DNA of 64,000 bases from Polyrhizophydium stewartii (Eukaryota; Chytridiomycota; Chytridiomycetes; Rhizophydiales). The first letter of the stretch is position 1; every line of letters begins with the position of its first letter. Below the pieces are notes generated by a model. The model had not been told where the DNA came from. It saw nothing but the letters and a program-made list of their open reading frames with translations, and searched no databases. Position numbers and translations under genes: made by a program. Location: positions 1 through 64,000 of the forward strand of contig JADGIZ010000002.1 in assembly GCA_027604665.1 (NCBI GenBank), read 5' to 3'. Shown here piece after piece: positions 1 through 11,684 of this stretch.

Positions 1-167
1 CATGGTCTCAGGAAGTTAAGGATAGTTAACATATTGGTTTCATAAATTGGCCGCGACGCAAAGATTTTAATTGATGAGAAAAGATCGAGGCTTGAATTTG
101 TGATTTGGAGCGGCGGCAAAAAATCAATGATGGTATTTCATCAAAGCCTTAACCCTAGCCGCGAGCG

Positions 168-190
168 ATTAGATGGAGTATAGAGGGGAA
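168..190 (+). promoter_or_regulatory. Dispersed motif ATTAGATGG-n-TATAGAGGGG
   Basis: The motif reads ATTAGATGGAGTATAGAGGG. It recurs at 981-1003 (+), 44607-44630 (+), 48086-48110 (+), 36863-36884 (-), 42100-42122 (-) and in part at 1203-1222 (-). The rough consensus is WTTAGATGG, about 3 variable bases, then WATAGRGG. Conservation in both orientations amid unrelated sequence suggests either a functional site such as a mitochondrial promoter or processing signal, or the edge of a mobile repeat. No transcript is visible from sequence, so the regulatory label is a guess. Confidence 0.3.
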
Positions 191-262
191 TATCTAAATG
201 AGATGAGGATTATAGAAAAGGATGAGGTTATCTATTATCGAGGTCAACCCAAAAAAGAGGTG

Positions 263-342
263 CCAGGGTCTGGGCGGGGCCCATAAGAGTGAGGCGAATG
301 AGCTTGCCGAGTAAGCCGATACGTATAAAAAGCCAGACCCTG
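263..342 (+). repeat. Stem-bounded junction element, copy S1
   Basis: The outer stem is perfect: CCAGGGTCTGG pairs with CCAGACCCTG. The interior has an inner stem (GGC/GCC) flanked by the conserved strands AGTGAG and CGATACGTA. It aligns with copies at 363-450, 1306-1383, 44504-44583 (minus) and 51147-51228 (minus). Between copies both stems change sequence but keep pairing, which is what selection on structure (RNA or hairpin DNA) would leave. Confidence 0.6.
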
Positions 343-362
343 TTTAGATTAGATGGTAATTA

Positions 363-450
363 GAGCACCTGGTCGTAGACGGCCCCCCGAAAGTGAGTCA
401 AGCGAACGAAGGTGAGTGCGACGATACGTAATTAGCCAGACCAGATGCTC
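363..450 (+). repeat. Stem-bounded junction element, copy S2
   Basis: The outer stem GAGCACCTGGTC pairs with GACCAGATGCTC, with one G-T pair. The interior carries CCCCCCGAAAGTGAG and then GAGTGCGACGATACGTA, either side of a short TCA/TGA inner stem. It is the closest relative of the minus-strand copy at 51147-51228. Confidence 0.65.
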
Positions 451-524
451 TCAATTACTCTATATATTGTGCGGATTCGAGATGATTTCTGCTTAAATCT
501 AAATGAACCAACCCATTTGGTACA

Positions 525-564
525 AACCGATCTTAGATCGGGTTGCCCGCCTATGCGGTAAATC
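525..564 (+). repeat. Bistable double hairpin, copy D1
   Basis: The first hairpin is AACCGATC/GATCGGTT. A second follows, CCGC-ctat-GCGG, then AATC. The middle strand GGTT can pair either with AACC upstream or AATC downstream, so the two extended hairpins exclude one another. Related copies are at 15882, 36706, 40668, 50182, 60014, 61808 and 63344. Confidence 0.55.
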
Positions 565-833
565 AAACTCCATTTGACGGAAAATCACCGCTTGAATCTG
601 ATTAGATGGGGTTTTGATAGGGGGGCAAACCCCCCCAAAAAAACTTCCAAAGAATTGTCGCTCCAAAACCGGGAAATCATTGTCAGCTATCCTCAGTTAT
701 TGCCTACATTACATTGCGGTCTCCTAGATCAGCCTCACTTCGCTACGTTGATCTAGCAATAACTTCAGAGAGGAGTTAGCTGACTTTAGAAATACAATTT
801 AAGACAATTTATTGATTCTACATTTATTCGTAA

Positions 834-870
834 GGACGACCCCCGTACGGGGGGAGCTAACGCGCCGTCC
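834..870 (+). repeat. GGACG/CGTCC hairpin element
   Basis: GGACG and CGTCC close an inner palindrome CCCCCGTACGGGGG. Shorter relatives with the same ends (GGACGTCGCTGAGCGCCGTCC minus one base) are at 57676-57696 and 61394-61414. All three are followed by CGAT or CGATT. Confidence 0.5.
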
Positions 871-980
871 GATTTCGATTAATTCTGAATCTTCATCTTA
901 TTTATTCTTAGCTGTCGCGGCGGAGCCGCTCCCATTTAAAATCGCAATAATATCTATTCCAGCAGGTTCTTTAGTTTTGG

Positions 981-1003
981 GTTAGATGGGGAATATAGGG
1001 GAA
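981..1003 (+). promoter_or_regulatory. Dispersed ATTAGATGG motif
   Basis: The copy reads GTTAGATGGGGAATATAGGG. It matches the motif at 168-190 and the minus-strand copy at 42100-42122 especially closely. Function is unknown. Confidence 0.3.
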
Positions 1004-1081
1004 AGCTATGCTTGAAGAATTGGGTGAAAACTCCGCCGCGCACAAATTCGAATTTGAAAAAAGTACGACCAATTACTAAAT

Positions 1082-1164
1082 GGGCCGACACCCCGACACC
1101 TCCTATAGATTCGCCATCTAATGGGCCGACACCCGGCCGTCATCGGTGGTGTCAGGCCGACACC
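1082..1164 (+). repeat. GGCCGACACC repeat array with matching stem
   Basis: GGCCGACACC occurs three times (near 1083, 1123 and 1154). The last two bracket CGGCCGTCATCGGTGGTGTC, so GACACC and GGTGTC can form a hairpin. It resembles the other GC-rich hairpin clusters. Confidence 0.45.
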
Positions 1165-1305
1165 TCACTAAAACATGAGCGGGTACGCGTTCTCTTTTGG
1201 GAAGCCCCGCTCTAAACACCATCTATTAGCAAATGCAGCGAAGATTTAGCTAATGATGCGGAATTAATAAATTCCTGATTTCCCATGATAGATCATCTAA
1301 TCTAG

Positions 1306-1383
1306 CCAGGGTCTGGGCGTCACCCCCGAGAGGGAATCGAACGTCCGGAGAGTGAGATGAACCGTATAAGAAGCCAGACCCTG
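1306..1383 (+). repeat. Stem-bounded junction element, copy S3
   Basis: The outer stem is the same as in S1 (CCAGGGTCTGG/CCAGACCCTG). The inner stem is different (GGA/TCC), and the junction strands have diverged (GAGAG and GAGAGTGAGATGAACCGTATA). It keeps the architecture of the family. Confidence 0.5.
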
Positions 1384-1440
1384 TAGTAGAATCTTGGGCT
1401 AAACTATGCGGTAAATAAAACTCAATACGATATCTAAAAC

Positions 1441-4400
1441 AAATTTTAAGGATTACTGACGTTCTATTACAACCTATATACTTATAAATTAACTCTCTTA
1501 GAATCTAATAGTTATTATTGTGCAGTAATGTTTAGACCTCTATATTGATAAATAGATAGAGTGCACGCAGAAGGTAAAGTATAGTACCTATAGCTAAGTA
1601 AGTAGTAATATAGCTCTGTCTAATATCTATACTAAACTAATTGACGTAGTGACCTATAGGAATCTCTACTATAATTAATGACTCATTTATACAGCCGATA
1701 TCTCCACAATTAATTTCTCTATACAGTAAGATATAGTCAATAATATGAACACGATGGGTTACAATAAATAAGAACTTAAATGTCGAAGTAGAGATTTAAC
1801 GAGGAAAGCGGCCTTTTATATATTCGAATGGACATGGGCACAAATAATAGCCATAATCTACTGTATTAAATAATAACAATTGGTAGGATACTAAATAGAA
1901 AATAAGCTAGTGTAGAACAGAATACCGATATTAATGTATAATATCTAATATAAAAATAAATAATAACAGACTAGAAAATATTAGACAATCGCGCATTAAA
2001 TGACATTAATTAGCAATAGAGATATAATACTAGTTATAATTACCCTGATATAATAAGATAAAGAATATTCTATAGTCGTATACAAATCCCAATGCTAATT
2101 ATGATATGAACAATAGATAATAGCACAACATATAAGAATATATTAACATCTTTATAACTACTAAAGATCCGAAGGCCAGAGTACTTATTCAACCAGTTTC
2201 CTATTGATTTATGTGGGTTTGATTTATGGTTAGACTGGTTCTACTAATTATGAGGCTATTGAATTGACAATAGAAGAAAATCACTAACTTGGTATGAATG
2301 GCATGGACAGAACCTCCAGTCCGAGTTTAGAGGTAGCCATCCTCCCATTTTTATCCAACCGAAGTCCGGATCTAATTCTCATCTTCACTACAAGGTCTTA
2401 AATTCAGGTAACTCTATTTATGCTTATCAATTAACTATAAATACGAGCAAATCTAATAATAAGTACCTACGGGTCCTGGGTTTATTCTTGCCTTTATTAA
2501 TAGCTTATTTATCCCAGAGTTCCTTCCTCTACAATAAAATACAAGAGTACACCTTCACTCAAAGTACATAATTGGCTTTGTTAACTACTTATTCAAGTTT
2601 TAGTGTTAGATGATTATGCGTGTCAATTAAATAGAGAACTTTAACAATAATCCCTCTATTCTAAATAAGTCAGCTTGTTATAAACATAGGGGTAAAATTC
2701 TCAATCTATTCATATGATACTGCCACTTTAAAGTTTTTATTATTACCCAACGGATTCAAATAAGTTGTATTCATCCCAGTTAATCTATTAAAGTTCTTAG
2801 GGTGGTAATGCAGTTCCCACCCCTACAACAAATGGTGAGTATCCAGCAGAGAGCTAGTAGGTAATTAGACTAATCTTTAATTAAGCAAGAGTTCTCTATA
2901 CTTAGCAATTAAACTAGGAGTAATCCATGTCTGATATGAAGAACTTCTGAATCTTAATACTTACCTTAGATGACTTAAATAAAGACGGTGGATTTGTTAC
3001 TGTTTTTTAATAGGCTTAATGTTCGAATAATTATCCCACCAAAAGGGCCGTATTAGTCTCCCACAATGCGCTTAAGTATTGCAGAAGAGGGGGTGGAATA
3101 TATAATGACCTAAATAGAATAAGGTGGCCCGACCTGCGGATGTACGGCTAAATTATTATAAGTAAATTACGAGATTTACATAAAGTAGCCCATTTATGAT
3201 AGGGGTTTATGTGTAGTGTATCCTCTCTACCACAATATTAGATACAGATAGGTCACAATGAAATTAGAATAAAAGAAACTTAACCTTGTGACATATAGCA
3301 AATTGAATATTAGAAATAGCTACCTATAAATAGACACCAAATTACTATCAAACAGGGTCAATGGGTAATTCTAGCTCCCAAATAACCAATTAGTCTAACA
3401 AATTATGAGACAATATAGTAAAGGAGGTCACATATAGTAAAGTACAGAGAATGAAATAGAAGATTTGGGTCAGAATATTCCAAGTCAATGTCGAAGGATG
3501 CTAAATCTCTTAGGTTAAGACACCCGGAGGTCCCTACCAACTCCTCAATATAACGGAATCGGTATTGGAACCTATTTATATAACAAGTCAGATGTAGATA
3601 GGTGCTACGCACTCAAGTTAAATTATTAAGATAGCTAAATTCGAATCTAATTGCCAAACCCCTGGGTATGAAGATATTCACCTTTCCATCTGATACAAGA
3701 ACTTAACAATACATATTATTCTACGAGGTTGTCTCTACCTGTCTATGCATAATAATCCCTATGGCAAGTGAAACGAGTCCAGTCTTGTCAATTACTGTAG
3801 TTTAGTATTCAGAAGACTAGGATCCATTAATATAGGAACTGTAAGTTCTCCTCTTGGACCTCAGGACAAGAGTCCCTCGGAATATTTGTTATCATATTGC
3901 TCTATTATGGCCATAGGCCTAGTCTAGTTGGGAATATAATGTAGTTAGGATTCAGAGTCTAGGTAGTGCCTACCATTGTCATTTAGATGGGTCATCCGTA
4001 GGTAGACCTCTAGTCAAACAGGTTCTAATTATTGTTACTAGTATGGTCGAAGACCTAGACTTGCTGTTCTATTTAATAAGATTAGAAGGTGAGAACAAAA
4101 CCAGAAATTGCCTAAGGCAGGTTGGAAAATGATTCTAATGTAAACCCTTGCCCAGCCACAAAGTCATTTGACAGTATCTGCAATATTTCTAATTAGATAG
4201 TGCTCAAGGGATCCACTCGTTATCAAAAGCCAGAGTTAAACTGCGAGAGCTAAAGAAGATTCACCTCTATAACTCTTTTATTATATTGTCCTTCAACTTA
4301 TGTCATTAACAGAATTTTATATAGATAGTGCCCCTATTAAACGAATATTCATTTGAAATCTAACTATTAATCCACTTATTAAACAACATAACATTAGATT

Positions 4401-7400
4401 AGACTTCTATTTATAGAGATATTGAACGAATAAACCACAGGGGTGGCACTATTTACTGAGAGAATCCTATAACAGAAGGGTGCGATTGTTTCTTATACAA
4501 TAGAATAGTGATCCTAAATAACAACTTTCTCTCTCTCCATTACTAATTATAAGACTAATACCCTCTCTTTATATTAAATTCTTATTTAGAAGCGTATAAA
4601 TAGCCATATCTTACTAATAAATCACAAAGTAACTATATCTCTCCTACTATTTTACATTATAGACCCAAGTAGGTGATAAATCTTCTTATATGGATCTAAA
4701 TCGAGTGGATCTCTTTCTGTTCTCTTATCCTCACTTTTATTATTACTGCTTATTATACCCTTACACCATATCGCTGAGAAAGAATCAAGGCATTTATATA
4801 CTAGACAGAAATTATAAGGGAGGAATAGTTGAGATCTATTCTTTAATTAAATTAGTATACTTAGACTTATGTGGTTATGCCCTTGAGTCGGATAAAAGAG
4901 ATCTAATATAAAGAGTGAGCAACCTCTAACTACTAATATATTAGCCATATGTTGGTCTAGTTTGCTTGGCTCTAATCTGAACTATATACCTAGACATAAA
5001 TAGTTACTATATAACTACGCAGACTATTATAGCTATGGACTAGGATAGTTAATTGACGATGATTTAGTTTATTATCTGTGTTATCCAATATAGCTATGTC
5101 ATTATATTAATTGAGCAGTCTGTATATACCTTATTAGATAGTAAGGCTATATTTATTAGATTTGTCTTAGATTTTTTACTTATATCAATTAGAGCGCCTA
5201 TTATGCAGTAATACTTATAGACAGATAGACCCCTTATCTATATAGCGAAATGTTATAAAGAGCCTTTAAGCTAAATTGTCTAAATAAACTACTATTCTAC
5301 CCTTAGATATTAAATAATAGAAGAATTCGATCATAATATTCTAATAATCCCCCCCGTATTTTGAGGGTTGCTCGAATTAATACCGGATGAGAGTGTAACC
5401 CCCCCCCCTAAATCAGGGATAATAGAATAAGTACTAAATTATTGAATAGAAGATAAACTATACTACACTATACTCTTAGGAAAGGCATACTAATACTTAG
5501 ATATAGAGGAGGTCCCAGTTTAATTAATATAACTAAGTATACATAAACATAATAGCCTTCTATCCATAGCCATTCTATTTACTATCTATCCCCTTCTCCT
5601 TTAGTATAGTTATTAGTTATAGTAGAGTAGAGAGTAGTTTATATACCTCTTTATAGACCAATAATAGGTAGTATGCCTTATAGAGATCTCCAGGATCTAT
5701 TGGAGATTAGATAGACTGTATTATTAGGAATACTATTAACTAGATATTAGAAGGTCTTCTCTATTAAATAATAGAAGAAAGAGCAGGAAGGCTTATATTA
5801 ATATAAGTAAAGAGTTTTACTTTAATACTATAAATTGAGATACCTGGTAGACTCTAGTAGAGCTCTGTACATAGCAGATAATATAAATAGTTATAATAGA
5901 TCTATGATTAAACATTATAGAAGGTAGACTGGTTATATACTTATCTTCCAAATAGCTTAGGAGAGATCTCTATTGTTAATGTTCTCTGTCTATATACTTT
6001 TGATAGTAGAAGCTTTATCTACTAAATAGTTATATTACCAAGAGTATCTAATCGAAATCTATAATATACAAGCTATTTTCATCTACAGTTTAGTCTATTC
6101 TATATTATATTCAGCTATATTGTATAATCCAATCTCTATCCCCTAATACTAGAGATTACCTGTTATTACTCTATTTTAATGGATATCATTCTAGACTGTT
6201 TATCTTTAGTAGGGATTATAGTATAGTTTCTATCCCTTCTTAGTCTATCCAATGGTTATTGGGAACCTATTTAGCTAGTATTAGTAGTTCTATTATCTTA
6301 GTTATATAGATAAGCTATGTTTAGATAGTTCTAATTATTATACCTCTACACTATTTTTAGTGGATCATAGACTAGCTATAGTTGTATCATTCTAGTCTCT
6401 ATTATTAGTCCTCTATCTTCCTGTCGTTATCTTAGTCTTAGTTTATATAATTAGCGCCCACGGATTATATTAAATTGGTGATGAAGCTGATGATGGTGTT
6501 TAAAGAATTAGGATAATCGTAGCTAAGGGGCGCTATATTAATATTTGATTTATATTTAAGTATTAGACTAACATAGCAGTATCTTACTTTTATTGCAGTT
6601 TATTATAAGTATGTAAGTATTGCAGGGTATATACCTTTGTCTATTATTCTAGTTCTAATGTAGTATCAAGTTAAACGGTCTAATTAGATAAGTATTTCAG
6701 GCGATATAGCTTAATATTCTACCATTACAATCTACTATATATCTACTTTAGTAGTAACTTATAAAGGATTGGATATTAATATAAAGGATTGGACTAAATA
6801 ACTCTAATTCTAGGAACTATAATAAATAAGTGATCTATAACTATTTACTGGATAGACTAATTATAAGAGTAATGCTATATAAAGATAGTTAACTTACAGT
6901 CTATAATCTAAACCTATAAGAGTCTGACTTATCTAACTATATAAACAGAGAGAATAATAATGAATAGTAACTAAAGATAAATAGAACCTAGTATAATAAT
7001 ATACCGGCCTATAATCTCTAAGTAGGAGGCTCAAGTACTAATAGAAATGATAATATAAGTCTTATAAATACTTAATATAACAGTTTACCTTTCTAGTTTA
7101 ACAAGGTCAACCTCCATTTATGTAGGAAGTATAGATAGTCTTATATAGGAGATCTTCCAGACTAAACCATAAATAAAGTTTCAATAATACTTTCTATATA
7201 AACACAAGTTTAGAAGTAACTAAAAATAGAAAATATTGCTATCTCCCTATTAATAGCTACCTTCTAAGTAGCGGTAGCTAAATTACTATGTAACTAGAGT
7301 AATCTCGTAAATCTAATTCATGTAATGACCGATATAACTATACAGGGTATATTAAAATATAGATTTAACCAGTATTATATTGAGATAGATAAAGGTAGAC

Positions 7401-8170
7401 ATTATATCTTTGTGTAGATTCTAATTACTTAACCTTCATAGTATTGTATCTATCTTATATAGTATATTACTCCTGTTTAACTAAAATAACTATCAATACT
7501 AACTATTCCAATATAGTAACATATACTTTTTACTATAAATAATAAGTAAAGCTGCAAAGATCAAGTGTAACCATTAAATAGAGTGTTATATATAGTGCAA
7601 TGGTTATTATATAAATACTATAGCGCCCGTAAGTTATATGTCACATCCTTTACCTTCTGTCCCTTATAACCTTCAATCCTTATTTAGTATCTTCATAGCT
7701 TGTTCTCTAATATTATTTACCTTCTCTAAATCTCTAGGCCTCTTTACCTTTATGTCCTCCTAGTTAGGATTTATCCTCATTCCTACTTAGTCTAGCTTCC
7801 TTTATAAATAATACCTATCTAGTCCACTTCTATTCTTTATGGCTATTCGATGCTGCGCAATTCTACTTTATTAATTATTACTTACTTTGCTTTCATTTAG
7901 ATTTCGGCCTAAAACTATTATAGGACTATTGCTAGAATTCTTGTATATGATTATGAATAGCTTATATTGTGATGCTGTCGCAATTATATTAATCGATATT
8001 GATTTACCACTATCTTAGTGATTAATATACCATCTAGTAAGGATTATACAGTGACTAAGATTATAGGATAGCAGTCTTAGATATTTTTATTTTAGATCTT
8101 TAAGTGCTTATGTAGTTTATTTGATAACAGACATTAGTCGAATACCTTATATTATATTACCTAAAAGTAC
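1441..8170. other. AT-rich intergenic sequence, rich in TAG/CTA
   Basis: No gene, rRNA or tRNA signature was recognised on either strand. The trinucleotides TAG and CTA are strikingly frequent. GC runs are rare (for example CCCCCC tracts at 5348 and 5400). Open frames at 3403-3612 (-) and 4690-4911 (+) have no recognisable domain. Because TAG appears to be a sense codon here, standard-code frames are unreliable in both directions. Confidence 0.6.
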
Positions 8171-8975
8171 TATAGCATGACTAAAACACTACTTTATAAA
8201 TCGATGCGATGCTCCTCCCGGTCCCCCGGGCTGGGACGCAAACGCAACTAAATAAATGGTAGCTTAACTCCAAGATTTGTAATACGTCCGAAGGCCGGCC
8301 AATATAGAAATATGCACTTTACCCTAATTTAAATAAATATCCCTAGATTGTTAATCTCTAATTTGTTTGTATATGAAGGAATCCTCTTAACCCAATAGCA
8401 ACCCCACTTTAGATTTTCGTTATAATAGTAGCTAAATTCTAATATATATATATATAATAATAACCATAATTGGCAGAGCCATCGAAGTAAGATACTCCCG
8501 TCATCTCTAATATACTAATGATCGCTTATAAACCTCGAACTAAAGCAGACTTTTACTATAAATTAATACTATACTCTTAGCGAGTAAAAGATATAGACCT
8601 GTATTCTTTAGATAAATAATGGGGGTAAAATACTCACAACTTAGCTATCTTCCTTATTCTTTATATAATCCTCAAGTGTGAGTAGATAGAATTCCTCTTA
8701 AATAATTAAAGTTCTACTTATAATCCCCCTGGAATATATTACTTATAATCTAAGCCTCTGTCAATAACTAAGATATTACTATACTATTATAAACATAATA
8801 GAGATATACATATTAGGATCCAGGGTAGACTTTATACAATAGCCACTCGAATTCTAGCAAATTAAGATTGCGTGAGCATCGAATACTACCTGGCTTGTTT
8901 TATACAATAGGATATTCTCACTTTAGTAAGTTGGCTTCGCCATCTAATTTACAATTTAATATAAAATCTCAGATG

Positions 8976-8990
8976 CACAGCTATGCTGTG
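8976..8990 (+). repeat. CACAGC-tat-GCTGTG mini-hairpin
   Basis: A perfect 6-bp stem with a 3-nt loop. An identical copy is at 12706-12720 and an inverted-loop version (CACAGCATAGCTGTG) at 16481-16495. Partial relatives (AGCATAGCTGTC) occur near 12999 and 37423. Confidence 0.5.
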
Positions 8991-11204
8991 AATAGTTAAT
9001 ATAGAGAGTCAATTACTCCTCTACAATAGAATATAATTTAAGTTAAGTCTGACCAGACCCGAGGGATATTTCTGTTTCTCCTGGTTATATAACAATAAGT
9101 GCTCTATATATATAATTTGATAGACGAGAGTAACATCTTAAAGAGATTATTATTAGAGTCCAATATTGATATTACTTAGTCTTCTCTAATAATGAGTCTG
9201 AAGGGCTATCGCTCTTAATATCACTAACTGTTTTATTAGGGTAAATTGATTATCTTTTAATATTATATGCTAGACTTATATAAAATGGGGTAGACTTTAG
9301 TTCTAAATTAATATACTATAGGGATTATTATTTAGATCGTCACCCTTATTACAATTATAGATAGTAGACTTATTCTTAAATATTCCGATCGCCCCGTAGG
9401 GGCTTATTTTAATATATACCTAATTTAGAGACTATTTGCTTAGTAGAAGAGTCTGACCTTCGGATTATCTTTTATTAGATTATATACTACCCCAAAACTA
9501 TTATTTATCTACTATTGAGAATCTCTAACCTTTGTAAGCTAAATTTACTTATATTTAACTACTAGTCTTCTTAGTCCACACTTTAGATTAAGGGTAAATA
9601 GAATAGGGATGTATAACTTATAGTAGTATAGATCCAGTATAGGACTGATTAGACACCAGAGAGAAGTTGCTTTGACGATCAAAATAAACCTTACCAATAA
9701 CTAAGTCCTGACCTTCGGATTGCCTACAAGGTTAGTTAGGATAGATCAATTTAGCTATTGGTGGGACTAAAGCTTACTTCACATTGGCAGCAGCCTAATA
9801 ATACTAGTAAAGATGTCTTCTGCCCCGCAATTTCAGTTTCGAAGGCCTCAATAAGTAGAAAACAAGGGGTGTAAATAGCTATTCGTAGATACGTTCAGAG
9901 AATAAGAAAGTGTTAACTACCGACTACAAACAAACGCTTGCTATAGTAATCGTGGGAGGCTTTAAAGTCCCGAGGGACCGAGGTCCTTTCCTCCTGGATC
10001 ATCGGTACATTGGTTAGCATAAAACTTGTTCTCACAATGGGTACCCCCAATTTCCTATAATCATAATAAAATCGGCTTCTGCCCCAGCAAAGATTAGTTT
10101 GAAGCAACAGTAAAACCCACACAATGTCAATGGCTATTTGTACGATCCCTGTAGATAATTAAAAGTTTACTACTCACTATACAACTCAGCGAAGCTGAGC
10201 TCGTTGCTGGCCATAACCCTTCAAATTCTCTTCCCCTCTTTGTCTCGTGCACCCTCTTGAGTATTGTTACATATTAATAAGTAGAATTGCGAAGCCTCGA
10301 TAAGTATGAATCTTGAGATTATAGTAGGCTATAAAGTACTAAGTATATCTACAATAAATGTAGTATACAGTTATAAAGTAGACTATGTCTTATAGAATAG
10401 TAGTAAGTAATATCTAATAGGTAACTTCTAAAGTACTAACTATTCTAATATAATATATACTGTAAAGAGTTATATAGCTTATAATAATAGTTATATAGAA
10501 TAAACTAATAGAAATGTATCATAATAATGATATGATTTTGACTTGTATAATTAATCTCTACAAGAATCAGTAAGTAATAAATAGCACTGAAGTCTACACT
10601 AGATACGCTAGCAGTCTAAGATGTAAAGTACTAATAATATATAGGAAGGCAGTGATAAACATAGTTTAATAGATAGTATAAGTAAAATACAGTACTAGAA
10701 GAAATCGATAGAAACCAGTCTACACCGCCCAACTGTAGAAAGAGTAGTAAGTCCAAGGGGTCCATCATAAAATAGATCTAAAGAGTATAAGACCTGCAGG
10801 TTGAACATCCACACCAATAGTCTAAATAGTACCTCTACTCTAATAAACCAAGTACTAGTCGATATTCCATTGCCCTCCTTTGTCTTATCATAAAAGTCAT
10901 GACAAGTATAACACCAGTAATAAGTAGAGCATCCTAACTAATTATTAGATTGAGAACTATTGACTAGAGAACCTATACTAACAGCTACAAGAGACTCAGT
11001 AATTGGTATCAACAGGATTGGAATCAATATAACTTTAGTTGCTAATATCCATATTTTATGAATAATCCGAAATATGTGCTGCCATTAACTAATAAAGATA
11101 GAATAGGTAGACTCTAAATAATAAAAGAACCAAGCATATAACTGGGAGTTCTATAAGCCGAGATAAACCCATATATTATTAGACTATAGATATAATTAGT
11201 ACCG

Positions 11205-11430
11205 ATGGACAACATAAAGTTCAACATTCTTCTTGTTAGTTCAATATATTTCTTGTTAGTTCAACATATATCGGTTTAAGTTCAAGACTTTCTGATGCAA
11301 GTGCAACACTTCTTGAGGGAGGTCCAACATAAACCCTCGTAAGTTCAACAAATTACTTGTTAGTTCAATAAAACTATGGTTAGTTTAATGAAACCCTAGT
11401 TAGTTCAAGGAAATCCTGGTAAGTTCTACA
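11205..11430 (+). repeat. Degenerate tandem repeat, TTAGTTCAA-type units
   Basis: About nine to ten units of roughly 20-27 nt run in direct orientation. Each centres on GTTAGTTCAA or GTAAGTTCAA and is preceded by TTCTT, CCCTA or similar. The first units (TTCTTGTTAGTTCAATATAT) are the most alike. The array ends immediately before a GCGAAGC mini-hairpin at 11430. Confidence 0.6.
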
Positions 11431-11667
11431 TTGCGAAGCACCAAATCAGGTTTAACCTCAAAATCAGGGACGATATAGAATAAATATACTATAAAATGAA
11501 AGGCTCTAATAATTAAGACTGAAGGATATAGTAGAACAAATAATATTAATATCAAGTTAGCATAATAGATATCTAACCCTTAATATTCACATAATAAAAG
11601 AATAAAATAACTCTAATCGCGATTGATTCTCGTCAATCGCAAATAGAAATGACAATAATTAGAATTT

Positions 11668-11684
11668 ATTGCGAAGCACCGAAT
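11668..11684 (+). repeat. ATTGCGAAGCACCGAAT mini-element
   Basis: A 17-nt element around the very stable mini-hairpin GCGAAGC. Identical at 33769-33785. Close variants are at 11430-11446, 17882-17897, 34119-34135 and, inverted, at 13402-13416, 13922-13935 and 17026-17041. The bases flanking each copy are unrelated, so the unit itself is dispersed. Confidence 0.5.

Larger units (their letters stand above)
1..1440. other. Intergenic block dense in structured elements
   Basis: I see no convincing gene here. Short open frames at 574-756 and 1012-1215 run through repeats and look accidental. The block carries three copies of a stem-bounded element family (263-342, 363-450, 1306-1383), a double hairpin (525-564), a GGACG/CGTCC hairpin (834-870), a GGCCGACACC repeat array (1082-1164) and copies of an ATTAGATGG motif. 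A second partial copy of the double hairpin's 3' half (CTATGCGGTAAAT followed by AAACTC) lies at about 1399-1421. Confidence 0.6.
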
